The notes under the pieces: model-generated
What the model saw: the letters and a program-made list of their open reading frames with translations, nothing else
What the model was told of the DNA's origin: nothing
Databases searched by the model: none
Position numbers and translations under genes: made by a program
Shown here: positions 1-8,392 of the stretch, piece after piece
Position numbering within the stretch: position 1 is the first letter of the stretch
Layout of the letters: each line of letters begins with the position of its first letter
From: Merdibacter massiliensis
GTDB taxonomy: Bacteria > Bacillota_I > Bacilli_A > Erysipelotrichales > Erysipelotrichaceae
Assembly: GCF_900155395.1 (NCBI RefSeq)
Contig: NZ_LT699724.1
Span: 62,001-126,000 of the forward strand
Direction: 5' to 3'
DNA length: 64,000 bases

Positions 1-194
1 GTCATGTAGCAGGTGCTATTTCTATGGCACATCGTGGAAAAGATACAGGTTGTTGTCAATTTTTTATCGTCCACGAACCACAACCGCATTTGGATGGAGT
101 ACATACTGTTTTTGGCCAAGTAACAGGCAATATGGAAGCAGTTCGTTCCATGCACAATGGTGATGTCATGGAAAGTGTATCGGTGGATGCGTAA
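1..194 (+). CDS. Peptidyl-prolyl cis-trans isomerase, cyclophilin type (3' end only)
   Basis: The reading frame enters from the left edge (first full codon at base 3) and ends at a TAA at 192-194, so only about the last 64 residues are visible. The segment [19 protein letters not shown] followed by [12 protein letters not shown] is the conserved core of cyclophilins (S-Q-F-F-I and L-D-x-x-x-T-V-F-G-x-V). Cyclophilins catalyse cis-trans isomerisation of peptidyl-proline bonds and help protein folding. The usual SGGSQFFI is CCQFFI here. Whether the protein is cytosolic or a lipoprotein cannot be judged without its N-terminus. Confidence 0.9.
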   Translation, partial: HVAGAISMAHRGKDTGCCQFFIVHEPQPHLDGVHTVFGQVTGNMEAVRSMHNGDVMESVSVDA

Positions 195-196
195 GA

Positions 197-550
197 ATGA
201 ATGATATCAAACGTTTAGGCACTCCTTTATTGGTCTTGATACTTGCGGCTTTGATCACACGCTTGATGAATGCTTACATGCAGATTCCTTATCAGAATAT
301 GATCTTGTTGATTGTGGAAGTTGCCTCGCTTTTTCTGTTTGGAATGTTCTTGAATAAAAGTCATGGTCGACGTAATGGAGGAGTTTTTAAAAAAGTATTC
401 GCAATTGTTTTTACGATACTCTTTCTTTGTCTGCAATTAGGATTCTTTTCTTTTTCATGGCTGAATCAGTTTTTGGATCTGATTGGAGGCAATAATGTTT
501 TTTATATCAAGATGATGTATATTTATTGCGGCTATCTTTTTGGTGATTAA
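197..550 (+). CDS. Small membrane protein of unknown function
   Basis: This 117-residue protein has three to four hydrophobic segments (about residues 8-28, 33-52, 66-90 and 96-115) separated by a basic loop (KSHGRRNGG). I do not recognise a family. It starts two bases after the cyclophilin stop, with only a weak GGATG as ribosome site, so it is probably translated from the cyclophilin transcript. The terminator hairpin at 530-565 overlaps its last codons, which makes it the last gene of that transcript. Confidence 0.6.
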   Translation: MNDIKRLGTPLLVLILAALITRLMNAYMQIPYQNMILLIVEVASLFLFGMFLNKSHGRRNGGVFKKVFAIVFTILFLCLQLGFFSFSWLNQFLDLIGGNNVFYIKMMYIYCGYLFGD

Positions 551-565
551 AAGATAGCCCTTTTT
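530..565 (+). terminator. Intrinsic terminator overlapping the end of the small membrane protein gene
   Basis: An 11-bp perfect stem, GGCTATCTTTT (530-540) with AAAAGATAGCC (549-559), has an eight-base loop and is followed by CTTTTT. It covers the stop codon of the gene at 197-550. Confidence 0.8.
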
Positions 566-583
566 AAAAGGAGAAGGTAGAAA

Positions 584-1369
584 ATGGAACGTAAATTGAT
601 CTTTTTTGATATTGATGGAACATTGACGAGCGCACATAAGTTTGGATTTGTGTACGATAGCACAAAAGAAGCTCTGCGTCTTTTACAAGAAAATGGACAT
701 TTTATTGCACTGGCGACTGGCCGTGCGGCATTTCGCGCTCGCGCGTTTCAAAAGCAAATTCAGATCCCGAATATGGTTTGTGAAGGTGGAAACCAGCTTG
801 TGTTCGATTATGAAACGTTATCCTATGAATTGCCTGATCAAGAAGTCTTCTATCCTATTTATGAATTAGCAATGAAGGAGAAGATGGGAATCGCTGTTTC
901 CTTGCAGGATAATCGTTTACGGATTTCCCCCAATGATTTATTTCATCGTTATGCTGGCGATTTTTCAAATTTTATGGATGTACAGATAGATCCGCAATTT
1001 CAGCTTACGACCCAAGGAATTCGCCGCTTGTTTCTAGCAGGGGATCTGGTACGAATACAATCGTTGATTTTGCCGTTATTGCCGAAAGGAATCGGCATCA
1101 TGCATTATATGGATGATCAATTTATCATCATAGAACCAGATGACAAGTATAAAGGAATCCAAAGGATGATCGATCATTTACAAGAAGATGAAAAGAATGT
1201 CGTTGTATTTGGAGATGGTCCAAATGATCGACAGATGTTTCGTGATGCACCATTTTCCATCGCTATGGGCAATGCGATACCAGAATTGAAAGAACTGGCA
1301 GATTATGTCTGTCCGGCAAGCGATGAAGATGGTATTTATCGTGCATGTAAACATTTTGGATGGATATGA
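584..1369 (+). CDS. HAD-superfamily (Cof-type) phosphatase
   Basis: This 261-residue protein is a member of the Cof/IIB branch of haloacid-dehalogenase-like hydrolases, which dephosphorylate sugar phosphates and similar small metabolites in the cytosol. Motif I is FFDIDGTLTSAH at residues 7-18 with the nucleophilic and acid/base Asp; motif II is the Thr in ALATGR near residue 46; motif IV is VFGDGPNDRQMF near residue 208. A large cap domain lies between about 85 and 180, as expected for the subfamily. The start has a good AAGGAGAAGG site just upstream. The substrate cannot be read from the sequence. It is followed by a convergent rRNA methylase gene. Confidence 0.9.
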   Translation: MERKLIFFDIDGTLTSAHKFGFVYDSTKEALRLLQENGHFIALATGRAAFRARAFQKQIQIPNMVCEGGNQLVFDYETLSYELPDQEVFYPIYELAMKEKMGIAVSLQDNRLRISPNDLFHRYAGDFSNFMDVQIDPQFQLTTQGIRRLFLAGDLVRIQSLILPLLPKGIGIMHYMDDQFIIIEPDDKYKGIQRMIDHLQEDEKNVVVFGDGPNDRQMFRDAPFSIAMGNAIPELKELADYVCPASDEDGIYRACKHFGWI

Positions 1370-1373
1370 AAAA

Positions 1374-1395
1374 AGAGGATGCTTTTTAGCGTCCT
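1374..1395. terminator. Bidirectional terminator between convergent genes
   Basis: GAGGATGCT (1374-1382) pairs with AGCGTCCTC (1387-1395), one wobble pair, flanked by A-runs on the left and T-rich sequence on the right. It serves the HAD gene on the plus strand and the methylase gene on the minus strand, overlapping the last codons of the latter. Confidence 0.6.
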
Positions 1396-2120
1396 CGCTG
1401 TTTTTGTCGCAATATTTCAAATGAAAAGACAGCAGTTGCACTGACGGCATTCAGTGCATTGCGCACCTCACGGCCGTAAGGGATATAAATGTTTTGCCTG
1501 CTTGCATTTTTCACTGTTTTGCTTAAACCACGCATTTCTCCGCCGATCGCAATACATAAGCGAGAGGGAAAAGAAAATTCATATAAACTAATGGCATCTT
1601 TTCTTTCGGCGCAGTAAAGGGGGATTTGCCGTTTAGCAAGTTCATGCAGAACAGACGTTAGGTCATCACAGCAGATTTGTGGAAGAAACTCGCTTGCACC
1701 AGCACTTCCTTTTACGATGATGCCTGCCGCATTTTGCCAATTGCGTTTGGAATAGATCACACCGTCACAACCGCTGGCATACAATGTGCGCAATACAGAG
1801 GCAAAATTAAATGGATCTTCAATCCCTTCTATCAATGCTAAAAAGCAATCGCCGGATTTGTCGCAGTCGGCTAGTGTTTGATAGCATCTTTCACCGCAAT
1901 AACATACGATCCCTCCATGTGTATGACCGTTTGCCAGGGCGTCAATTTCTTGCCTTTGACACTTGCGAATCGGTATTGATCGTTCTTGCGCCCGATATAA
2001 GATCCACGTTGTATCACGGTCTTTTTTCTTTTCGTCGACAATTACTTCATGCACTTCTCGTACATTGCCTAAGATGGCGGCTTTCACTGAAATATTTCCT
2101 TCTAGTAAATATCGTTCCAT
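1386..2120 (-). CDS. TrmH/SpoU-family RNA 2'-O-methyltransferase
   Basis: The 244-residue protein belongs to the SPOUT class, which methylates ribose 2'-OH groups of rRNA or tRNA using S-adenosylmethionine. The three SpoU motifs are visible: an LALIEGIEDPFNFASVLRT segment near residue 94 (N...R), IAIGGEMRGLS near 188, and IPYGREVRNALNAVSATAVF near 210, which form the knotted cofactor site. An N-terminal substrate-binding region of about 80 residues is present. In motif III the usual S-L-N is A-L-N. It is a single-gene unit reading toward the HAD gene. The exact nucleotide target cannot be told. Confidence 0.85.
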   Translation of the reverse strand: MERYLLEGNISVKAAILGNVREVHEVIVDEKKKDRDTTWILYRAQERSIPIRKCQRQEIDALANGHTHGGIVCYCGERCYQTLADCDKSGDCFLALIEGIEDPFNFASVLRTLYASGCDGVIYSKRNWQNAAGIIVKGSAGASEFLPQICCDDLTSVLHELAKRQIPLYCAERKDAISLYEFSFPSRLCIAIGGEMRGLSKTVKNASRQNIYIPYGREVRNALNAVSATAVFSFEILRQKQRGR

Positions 2121-2209
2121 AATTTCCTCACATTCATATACATTATAGAAAAATAAGTTTTTATTGGCAAGATATGGCTAAGCTTAACAAGCAGTCTAAC
2201 ACAGATAGC

Positions 2210-2240
2210 TTGACAATCAATTTTATTCTGTGTATATGAT
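2210..2240 (+). promoter_or_regulatory. Sigma-A-type promoter for the NadE-like gene
   Basis: TTGACA at 2210-2215 is followed after 17 bases by TATATG (2233-2238), or after 19 by TATGAT (2235-2240). It lies about 30 bases upstream of the start at 2269. Confidence 0.7.
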
Positions 2241-2268
2241 AGAAACATAAAAAAGACAGGTGATGATG

Positions 2269-3462
2269 ATGAAGATTGCAGTTGTATCGATGGCGGTGGA
2301 TCCAGGAAATTGCCATGCAAATGTCAGATTGATGAAACAATATATCATAAGTGCGGAAAAAAAACAGGCGGATCTGATTGTTTTTCCGCAGAATGCTGTT
2401 ACAGGATATCCGTTAGGAGATCGATGGCTGGATAAAGATTTTTGTTCGTATGCAGACCGCTGGAATGAAGAAATCGCTGCGATGGCAAATAAGATCGCAA
2501 TTGTATGGGGAAATGTAAGATATCGGGGAAACCGCTGTTTTAATTGTGCTTTTTTTGCATATCAGCAGCATTTGGAAATCCGGGTAAAAGGATATGAAGG
2601 AACCATCTGCAATGATGCACGCTATTTTGACAGCATGGAGAATGCGGAATTGATCGAATATCAAAATGAGTTGATTGCATTAAACTTTCATGATGAGTTG
2701 CAGTTAGCGACCATGAATATTACTCTTGATGCGACACAGCATTCGATAGATCCTAAAGGAGCGACACAAGTATATGTCAATACGGGCGGATTTTGGCAGG
2801 ATGATAGAGGTGTTCATTTATTTGACGGCCGCTGTTTTGTAACGAAGGGACATAAAGTGCTGCATTTCAGCGAGTATGTGGAAGGATTGCATATTTGTAC
2901 GGAAGAACAAAGCATGGAGGTTTCTTTAGCTGGTCAGCAGAAGCGTTTGGCTTGCCTGTTTGATGCTTTAGAACAGAAAATAGGAAAATTCACATTAATG
3001 AATGATCCCTTTTCTAAAAATGTCTCCATGATATATCATCGTCCCTGGTTATGGAAAACGGATATAGGTCTTCCTGTATTTCAAACGGTTGATTGGGGCA
3101 AAAGAAAAAGCAGTTTTACTTTATTGGCTGATTTTACACCGGCTCAATTACTGGAAGCAAAAGTGATTCGTTCGTTGGATGAACTGACTTTAGAAGCAGT
3201 GATCATTGCTTATTATGAAGAAACTAACAGCATTGACGGTATCTGTCTTCGTTTATTTCAAAATAGGAATCTGTCGCATCAAATCGATGAGCTGTTAAAA
3301 GATTTGGGCACAGCAGAAGAAACAATAGTGAAAACATGGATTCAGTTTCAAAGAATAAATTTGAGTAATGAAATTGATAAAAAGTACATACAATATTTAA
3401 GAGCAGTGATAAGAGAGAATTTACAAAAAAGAATGTTAATGATGACGAACAATTCGATGTAA
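2269..3462 (+). CDS. Degenerate NAD synthetase-like protein (nitrilase-fold pseudoenzyme)
   Basis: The N-terminal 230 residues follow the amidase (nitrilase-fold) domain of glutamine-dependent NAD synthetase: ADLIVFPQNAVTGYPLGD near residue 38 matches the ADLVVFPELxLTGYPxxD motif, ARYFDS matches the KRYF element, and YVNTGGFWQDDRG plus LFDGRCFV match the N-Q-x-G-G-x-D/FDGxSxV region. The catalytic Glu is Gln (FPQ), the active-site Lys is not in register, and the ICEDLW segment carrying the Cys is absent. The ATP-pyrophosphatase domain with SGGxDS is missing entirely; only about 110 residues follow. At 397 residues it is well short of the 540-650 usual for NadE. GTG 2260 and ATGs at 2263 and 2266 are alternative starts; ATG 2269 best fits the ACAGGTG site. 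I infer a non-catalytic paralogue; its role is unknown. Confidence 0.65.
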   Translation: MKIAVVSMAVDPGNCHANVRLMKQYIISAEKKQADLIVFPQNAVTGYPLGDRWLDKDFCSYADRWNEEIAAMANKIAIVWGNVRYRGNRCFNCAFFAYQQHLEIRVKGYEGTICNDARYFDSMENAELIEYQNELIALNFHDELQLATMNITLDATQHSIDPKGATQVYVNTGGFWQDDRGVHLFDGRCFVTKGHKVLHFSEYVEGLHICTEEQSMEVSLAGQQKRLACLFDALEQKIGKFTLMNDPFSKNVSMIYHRPWLWKTDIGLPVFQTVDWGKRKSSFTLLADFTPAQLLEAKVIRSLDELTLEAVIIAYYEETNSIDGICLRLFQNRNLSHQIDELLKDLGTAEETIVKTWIQFQRINLSNEIDKKYIQYLRAVIRENLQKRMLMMTNNSM

Positions 3463-3519
3463 AATGATATTCTTTTCCGTGTATATGTTATATAATAAAA
3501 AACAGGAGGTAGTAGGACT

Positions 3520-4059
3520 ATGAACTTAAAAGGAACAAAAACAGAAAAGAACCTAATGGAGGCTTTTGCAGGAGAAAGCCAAGCTCGCAATAAGTACACA
3601 TATTATGCATCAAAAGCAAAAAAAGATGGCTATGTACAGATTGCAAATATCTTTGAACAGACAGCAAACAATGAAAAAGAACATGCAAAATTATGGTTCA
3701 AATATTTGCACGGCGGAGCTGTCCCTTCTACTGTAGAAAACTTAAAAGATGCAGCTGCCGGTGAAAATTATGAGTGGACAGACATGTATGCTCGTATGGC
3801 AAAAGAAGCAAAAGAGGAAGGCTTCGATGAAATTGCTGAAGCAATGCAAGGCGTGTTAGAAATTGAAAAAACACATGAAGCACGTTATAATGCATTACTG
3901 AGCAATATTGAAGATGGTACTGTATTTGATAAGAGCGAAGAGACGGTTTGGGAATGCTTGAACTGCGGACATCTTCATAAAGGAAAAAGTGCTCCAGAAG
4001 TTTGTCCTGTTTGCAAACACGCACGCTCATATTTTGAGGTTCGTAAAGAAAACTATTAA
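3520..4059 (+). CDS. rbr: Rubrerythrin
   Basis: This 179-residue protein reduces hydrogen peroxide in anaerobes with a di-iron centre fed by a rubredoxin-like iron. The ferritin-like domain shows paired ligands [14 protein letters not shown] (Glu near residue 20), [10 protein letters not shown] (ExxH near 53), [17 protein letters not shown] (Glu and ExxH near 107-120). The C-terminal rubredoxin-like domain has [10 protein letters not shown] and CPVCKHAR, two CxxC pairs binding one iron. Length is normal for the family. A strong AACAGGAGGTAG site precedes it, a TATAAT-like box lies at 3491-3496, and a terminator follows, so it is likely monocistronic. Confidence 0.95.
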   Translation: MNLKGTKTEKNLMEAFAGESQARNKYTYYASKAKKDGYVQIANIFEQTANNEKEHAKLWFKYLHGGAVPSTVENLKDAAAGENYEWTDMYARMAKEAKEEGFDEIAEAMQGVLEIEKTHEARYNALLSNIEDGTVFDKSEETVWECLNCGHLHKGKSAPEVCPVCKHARSYFEVRKENY

Positions 4060-4066
4060 TCATAAG

Positions 4067-4095
4067 AGATACGGCAATCGTCGTATCTTTTTTTT
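4067..4095 (+). terminator. Terminator of rubrerythrin
   Basis: AGATACG (4067-4073) pairs with CGTATCT (4082-4088) and is followed by an eight-base T-run. Confidence 0.8.
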
Positions 4096-4129
4096 ATGTT
4101 CTGCATAGAATAGAAAGAGGAGGTAATCT

Positions 4130-4423
4130 ATGGATGTACACAGGGTGGTCATAGGGGAACAGTATTATTTACAACTATCAGTGGGATGGTATCCAATTCA
4201 ATGCATCATGAATGAACAAATGATTTTGGTCAATCAGTATTTATTACAGCTTATTGAAAGAGAAGATATCGTACTTTGCGTATATCAATCAGATGCGGAA
4301 AACTTATTGACATTGCCTATTGTTAAAATGAGCAAAAAAGCACAATCGAGGGGTGTTCAAATTGGCATGGAAGCGAAAGAAGCATTACTATTCCTGCAGA
4401 AAGAAATGGATCCGCAGACGTAA
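4130..4423 (+). CDS. Conserved-looking small protein of unknown function upstream of yunB
   Basis: The 97-residue product has no signal peptide, no membrane segment and no motif I recognise. It begins with alternating hydrophobic strands (VVIGEQYYLQL, ILVNQYLLQL, IVLCVYQS) and ends in a helix with basic and acidic residues. The start follows AGAGGAGGTAATCT, a very strong ribosome site. Its last 62 bases overlap the next gene in another frame, so the two are probably translationally coupled. Function is unknown; a link to sporulation is only an inference from its neighbour. Confidence 0.6.
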   Translation: MDVHRVVIGEQYYLQLSVGWYPIQCIMNEQMILVNQYLLQLIEREDIVLCVYQSDAENLLTLPIVKMSKKAQSRGVQIGMEAKEALLFLQKEMDPQT

Positions 4424-5069
4424 ATGGATCATTTGTTTTATTATATTGGGAATGATTCTCTTTTCTTTCATCCGGATGTTTAATCATTGGATCGAACCGC
4501 AGTTACAAGTCATTGCAAAACAACAAAGCAGCATTGCCATGAATAATATCGTACGCCAGATCTTGCAGACGATGGAATATGATACATCTTCATTGCTGAA
4601 CATTGAACGTGACGAGGATGGATATATTACCAATGTGGATGTGGATACGATCCAGTTGAATCAATTATTATATGAAATGCTGCACACGGTCGATCGTTCT
4701 CTAGAGGCTGCAGAAGAGGGGGAAGTAGATCCGACTTTGGATCAGACGCTATATGAAAACGGTGTGATCTATCAATTGCCGATCGGTTATTTGACCCATT
4801 TGCCATTTTTAAGCAATTTCGGTCCAAAACTAAATATTCGATTTCGCATGTTAAATGATGTAAGTGGTCATTTTCAATTACAATGTTCCCCTTATGGGGT
4901 CAATAATACACTTGTTGAACTATATTTGGTAGTTGAATTACAGGCAGAGGTGTTGACGGTCTTATCTATCAGCGAATATACACACACTTTAAAATTGCCG
5001 ATCATCGTAGAAATCATTCATGGTCAAACCCCGCAGATGTATCAAAATTGGACTTCTCCTGTATTGTGA
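4362..5069 (+). CDS. yunB: Sporulation protein of the YunB family
   Basis: The 235-residue product has a strongly basic N-terminus, one membrane span (about residues 20-40), then an extracytoplasmic domain. The segment FGPKLNIRFRMLNDVSG followed by YGVNNTLVELYLVVELQAEV is characteristic of YunB, whose Bacillus subtilis member is needed for normal spore formation and is made in the mother cell under sigma-E (family knowledge). The frame also offers GTG at 4353, but TTG at 4362 sits eight bases after GAGGGG and is preferred. The gene overlaps the preceding 97-codon gene. It indicates that the organism belongs to a spore-forming lineage. Confidence 0.8.
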   Translation: MAWKRKKHYYSCRKKWIRRRKWIICFIILGMILFSFIRMFNHWIEPQLQVIAKQQSSIAMNNIVRQILQTMEYDTSSLLNIERDEDGYITNVDVDTIQLNQLLYEMLHTVDRSLEAAEEGEVDPTLDQTLYENGVIYQLPIGYLTHLPFLSNFGPKLNIRFRMLNDVSGHFQLQCSPYGVNNTLVELYLVVELQAEVLTVLSISEYTHTLKLPIIVEIIHGQTPQMYQNWTSPVL

Positions 5070-5132
5070 AATAGGGCCAATGATGAAAAAATGTTCATGT
5101 TGAGATTAATTGATAAAATTATAAAAAAACTC

Positions 5133-5160
5133 TTGCTTTTTTTTGAAAATAAGATATAAT
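5133..5160 (+). promoter_or_regulatory. Promoter of the tRNA-Leu/tRNA-Cys unit
   Basis: TTGCTT (5133-5138) and TATAAT (5155-5160) are separated by 16 bases and lie about 20 bases before the first tRNA. Confidence 0.75.
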
Positions 5161-5181
5161 AAAACAGCAACGTGAACAGAT

Positions 5182-5268
5182 GGGGTCATGGCGGAATAGG
5201 CAGACGCAACGGACTTAAAATCCGTTGGGAGAAATCCCGTGTGGGTTCAAGTCCCACTGTCCCCACCA
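5182..5268 (+). tRNA. tRNA-Leu (anticodon TAA), CCA encoded
   Basis: The 87-base sequence folds as a class II tRNA: acceptor GGGGTCA with TGTCCCC, D arm GCGGAATAGGCAGACGC, anticodon stem ACGGA/TCCGT around loop CTTAAAA (anticodon TAA), a variable arm TGGGAGAAATCCCG, and T arm GTGGG-TTCAAGT-CCCAC. The 3' CCA is in the gene. Pair 5-68 of the acceptor stem (5186/5260) is a T-T mismatch. Confidence 0.95.
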
Positions 5269-5280
5269 TTTTTATTGCAT

Positions 5281-5354
5281 GGTTCCGTAGCCAAGTGGTA
5301 AGGCAATAGACTGCAACTCTGTGATCACCGGTTCAAATCCGGTCGGAACCTCCA
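5281..5354 (+). tRNA. tRNA-Cys (anticodon GCA), CCA encoded
   Basis: A 74-base cloverleaf: acceptor GGTTCCG/CGGAACC, anticodon stem ATAGA/TCTGT with loop CTGCAAC giving anticodon GCA, T arm CCGG-TTCAAAT-CCGG and an encoded CCA. It follows tRNA-Leu by 12 bases and shares its promoter. Confidence 0.95.
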
Positions 5355-5364
5355 ATAAAAAAAG

Positions 5365-5394
5365 AAACAGATTGGTTTTCCAATCTGTTTTTTT
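5365..5394 (+). terminator. Terminator of the tRNA unit
   Basis: AAACAGATTGG (5365-5375) pairs with CCAATCTGTTT (5380-5390) over a TTTT loop and runs into seven T residues. Confidence 0.9.
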
Positions 5395-5447
5395 AGTTGT
5401 AGAAAAAAACAGAATTTGATACCATGATAACAAGTGAGGTGAAAGAA

Positions 5448-7613
5448 ATGAAACTGGTGAACGTATATATCGAACATCCATCTTTAGCGTTAGATCAGTG
5501 TTTTTCTTATCAATATACACAAGAGCATTTGGAAGTGGGTATGCGTGTCTGGGTACCGTTTGGAAAACAGAAAATCATTGGTTTCGTTGATTCTTTTCAA
5601 GAACTTTCTGATTCACAGGTGGCTGCGTTATCCTATGAGATCCGGGAGATCATCGATGTTATCGATCGGCAGCCATTGCTTAATGATGAATTGCGCGCTT
5701 TAGGAAAATGGATGGCTTCCTATTATGTTGCTTCGACCATCAGCTGTTATCAGGCGATGCTTCCGAAAGTATTAAAGCCAAGCCAAAATAAGGCAAAAGT
5801 TATTTATGAGCAAATTGCAGTATTTGATCATTTTGAGCAGGACTTGACTAAACGTCAATTGGAAGTGCTGCAGGAATTTCAATATCAATCGCCTATGCTT
5901 GCTGCAGAATACCGCAAGAGATACAAGTCAATTGCGAAGATATTGATTCAAAAAGGCTGCGTGAGGATCGAAAAAAGGGAGAAACAAACTCTGTCTAACA
6001 AGAGCATGCCAAAGCGTCCTGTTTTCTCATTGACTGAGGAACAGAGGGCGGCTTTGAAACGATTACAGGAACATAGCGGGTATGATGCATATGTTTTGCA
6101 TGGGGTCACGGGCAGCGGGAAAAGTGAAGTTTTTTTACGTTATGCATCTGAAGTGGTCCGACAGGGAAAACAGGTATTGTTTTTAGTTCCCGAAATTTCT
6201 TTGACGCCGCAAATGCAAAGAGCGGTGGAAGAGCGTTTTGGAGACCAAGTGGCAATCTATCATTCACATTTAAATGATCAACAGAAATATGAACAATATC
6301 AATTGGTAAGCAGGGGGAAAGTACAAGTTGTGGTCGGTACACGCAGTGCCGTTTTTTTGCCGTTTCAAAAGTTAGGGGCAATTATCCTGGATGAAGAACA
6401 TGATACGAGTTATAAACAAGAGAGTATGCCGCGTTATCATTGCCGTGATATTGCCATTTGGAGAGCCAAATATCATCAATGCAAAGTGATTCTTTCAAGT
6501 GCGACCCCCTCTTTAGAAACGTATGCAAGAGCTTATAAAGGCGTTTATCAGTTAATTGAAATGAAACATCGGATCTATCAGCAATTGCCATCGGTAGAAA
6601 TCGTAGATATGGGCGCTTGTATTCGAAACGGTCAAAGTGCGATTTTGTCGGATCGGCTATACGAAGAAATCAAGGCGACCCTGGCGAGAGGAGAACAAGT
6701 GATGCTGTTGTTGAATCGCCGTGGTTATACACCGGTATTGCGTTGCATGGATTGCGGTGAGGTGCTGACTTGTCCTCATTGTGATGTAGCCTTATCCTAT
6801 CATAAGGATGATCATCGCATGAAATGTCATATTTGTGGATATTCTCGTCCTATGCCGAAGCATTGTCCATCTTGTCATGCAGAGCATTGGCGTTATGTAG
6901 GAACAGGAACACAACGCCTGCAAGAATATGTGCAAACTTGTTTTCCCGATGCGAAGATCGTTCGTATGGATAGTGATGCAACCAAACGAAAAGGAGCCCA
7001 TGCACAGTTGCTGCAACAATTTTCCATTGGTGCGGATATATTGATTGGCACGCAAATGATCGCAAAAGGTCTGGATTATGAAAATGTGACTCTGGTTGGG
7101 ATTGTGAATGGCGATGCATCTTTAAAAAGTGAAGATTATCGTAGCGGGGAATTGACATTCGATTTGCTAGAACAGGCTTGTGGCAGAAGCGGACGAGGCA
7201 AGAAAAAAGGGAAAGTGATCTTACAGGCTTATGATTGCACACATTATGCTATTCAATGTGCTGCCAGACATGATTATCAACATTTCTTTGTTGCAGAAAT
7301 GAAGTTTCGTCATCTGGCACAATATCCGCCTTATACTTATCTATCTGCTGCTTTCTTTGTGCATCATCAGGAAAAGATTGCTCAAGAAGGGGCGCAGGCA
7401 GCCTTGTCCTTTCTGAAGGGACAATCTATTTGCAAGGTCCTTGGTCCTATTGCATTAGGCAAAAAGAAAGATGAATATCGTTATCGCGTGATCTTAAAAG
7501 GCAGAGATCGGGAAGGGCAGGCACTGCTTTTGCGTAAAATGTTCGAAGCACACCGACAGGCGAAGCTGCGTGCACGCATGGAGATCGATGTTGATTTATT
7601 GTTATTGGAGTAA
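5448..7613 (+). CDS. priA: Primosomal protein N' (replication restart helicase PriA)
   Basis: PriA reloads the replicative helicase at collapsed forks. The 721-residue protein has the N-terminal 3'-DNA-end binding region, Walker A HGVTGSGKSEVF near residue 215, the DEEH box (ILDEEHDTSYKQE) near 316, and the conserved zinc domain with four CxxC-type pairs between about 431 and 475 (CMDCGEVLTCPHC, CHICGYSRP, CPSC), followed by helicase motifs IV-VI (IGTQMIAKGLDYENV; QACGRSGRG). ATG 5448 follows GAGGTGAAAG and matches the normal KLVNVYIEHP beginning; ATG 5424 would add eight residues without a clear site. First gene of the cluster running to thiN. Confidence 0.95.
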   Translation: MKLVNVYIEHPSLALDQCFSYQYTQEHLEVGMRVWVPFGKQKIIGFVDSFQELSDSQVAALSYEIREIIDVIDRQPLLNDELRALGKWMASYYVASTISCYQAMLPKVLKPSQNKAKVIYEQIAVFDHFEQDLTKRQLEVLQEFQYQSPMLAAEYRKRYKSIAKILIQKGCVRIEKREKQTLSNKSMPKRPVFSLTEEQRAALKRLQEHSGYDAYVLHGVTGSGKSEVFLRYASEVVRQGKQVLFLVPEISLTPQMQRAVEERFGDQVAIYHSHLNDQQKYEQYQLVSRGKVQVVVGTRSAVFLPFQKLGAIILDEEHDTSYKQESMPRYHCRDIAIWRAKYHQCKVILSSATPSLETYARAYKGVYQLIEMKHRIYQQLPSVEIVDMGACIRNGQSAILSDRLYEEIKATLARGEQVMLLLNRRGYTPVLRCMDCGEVLTCPHCDVALSYHKDDHRMKCHICGYSRPMPKHCPSCHAEHWRYVGTGTQRLQEYVQTCFPDAKIVRMDSDATKRKGAHAQLLQQFSIGADILIGTQMIAKGLDYENVTLVGIVNGDASLKSEDYRSGELTFDLLEQACGRSGRGKKKGKVILQAYDCTHYAIQCAARHDYQHFFVAEMKFRHLAQYPPYTYLSAAFFVHHQEKIAQEGAQAALSFLKGQSICKVLGPIALGKKKDEYRYRVILKGRDREGQALLLRKMFEAHRQAKLRARMEIDVDLLLLE

Positions 7614-7615
7614 AT

Positions 7616-8392
7616 ATGGAAAAAAGAATGATCAAAGGAGTATATGCAATCAGTATCTTGTTGTTGTTCATTGCAGCAAAATGGGATCTGGCAATCAGCT
7701 TTGCGCTTTACCAGCCATCGACTGGATGGGCTTGTTTTTTGCAGGATGGTTATCCGATCATCTTAAAATTTTGTCTCGCTTGTTGTTTTTTGCTGCTGAT
7801 GGATCGTAAGCACTGTTATTTTATTATTGTGGTATTCCTTGCTGATTTTTTTGCGTTGTATGATCTTTCAGCTTTCTTTTCTTATCCGATTTGGAGCTGG
7901 TATTCTTTGTTTTGCTGCAGTTTGTTTTTGATCCTGCAATGGTGTTTGTATCAGATAATGACACCATGGCACAGAAAAAAAGCAAAAAAATACATTGTAT
8001 TCTTTTTACAAGTTTTTTTTGCCGTCTTCTTGATCGTCACTGTGATGAAATGTTTATGGAGCAGAACCAGATATCGCGATTTGGAACAGATGACACAATT
8101 TTGCAGTTGGTATATTCCCTGCCGACAGGGAGGCACTTCTTTTCCCAGCGGACATACCAGTTCATTTGCTGCGGCTCTGTTAAGCCTGTATACGATCATT
8201 TCCGATATACGAAAACATCGTTCTATTTGGCTGATGTTCATTGTATGGTTTTTGATTGCTTTGATGATGATTTCCAGAATTATCATGGGAGCCCATTTTT
8301 TGAGTGATACAGCAGCAGGTATGATGATTGCTGTTCTATGTTGGCAATTTATTGAAAATAAGTGGAGGAATCGTTTGAATGAATGTACGTAA
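7616..8392 (+). CDS. PAP2-family membrane phosphatase
   Basis: This 258-residue integral membrane protein has about six hydrophobic spans and the PAP2 phosphatase motifs in order: KCLWSRTRYRD (K-x6-R, with the usual following Pro replaced by Tyr), PSGHTSSFAAALLS, and SRIIMGAHFLSDTAAG (S-R-x5-H-x3-D). Members hydrolyse lipid pyrophosphates or phosphates such as undecaprenyl pyrophosphate or phosphatidate at the outer membrane face. It starts two bases after priA and overlaps rsmB by 14 bases, so it belongs to the same operon. The exact lipid is not predictable. Confidence 0.85.
   Translation: MEKRMIKGVYAISILLLFIAAKWDLAISFALYQPSTGWACFLQDGYPIILKFCLACCFLLLMDRKHCYFIIVVFLADFFALYDLSAFFSYPIWSWYSLFCCSLFLILQWCLYQIMTPWHRKKAKKYIVFFLQVFFAVFLIVTVMKCLWSRTRYRDLEQMTQFCSWYIPCRQGGTSFPSGHTSSFAAALLSLYTIISDIRKHRSIWLMFIVWFLIALMMISRIIMGAHFLSDTAAGMMIAVLCWQFIENKWRNRLNECT

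Noticed and set aside
6850-7242. 130-codon minus-strand frame inside priA
   Set aside because: Opposite the conserved zinc and helicase motifs of PriA; a shadow frame rich in His and Ser.
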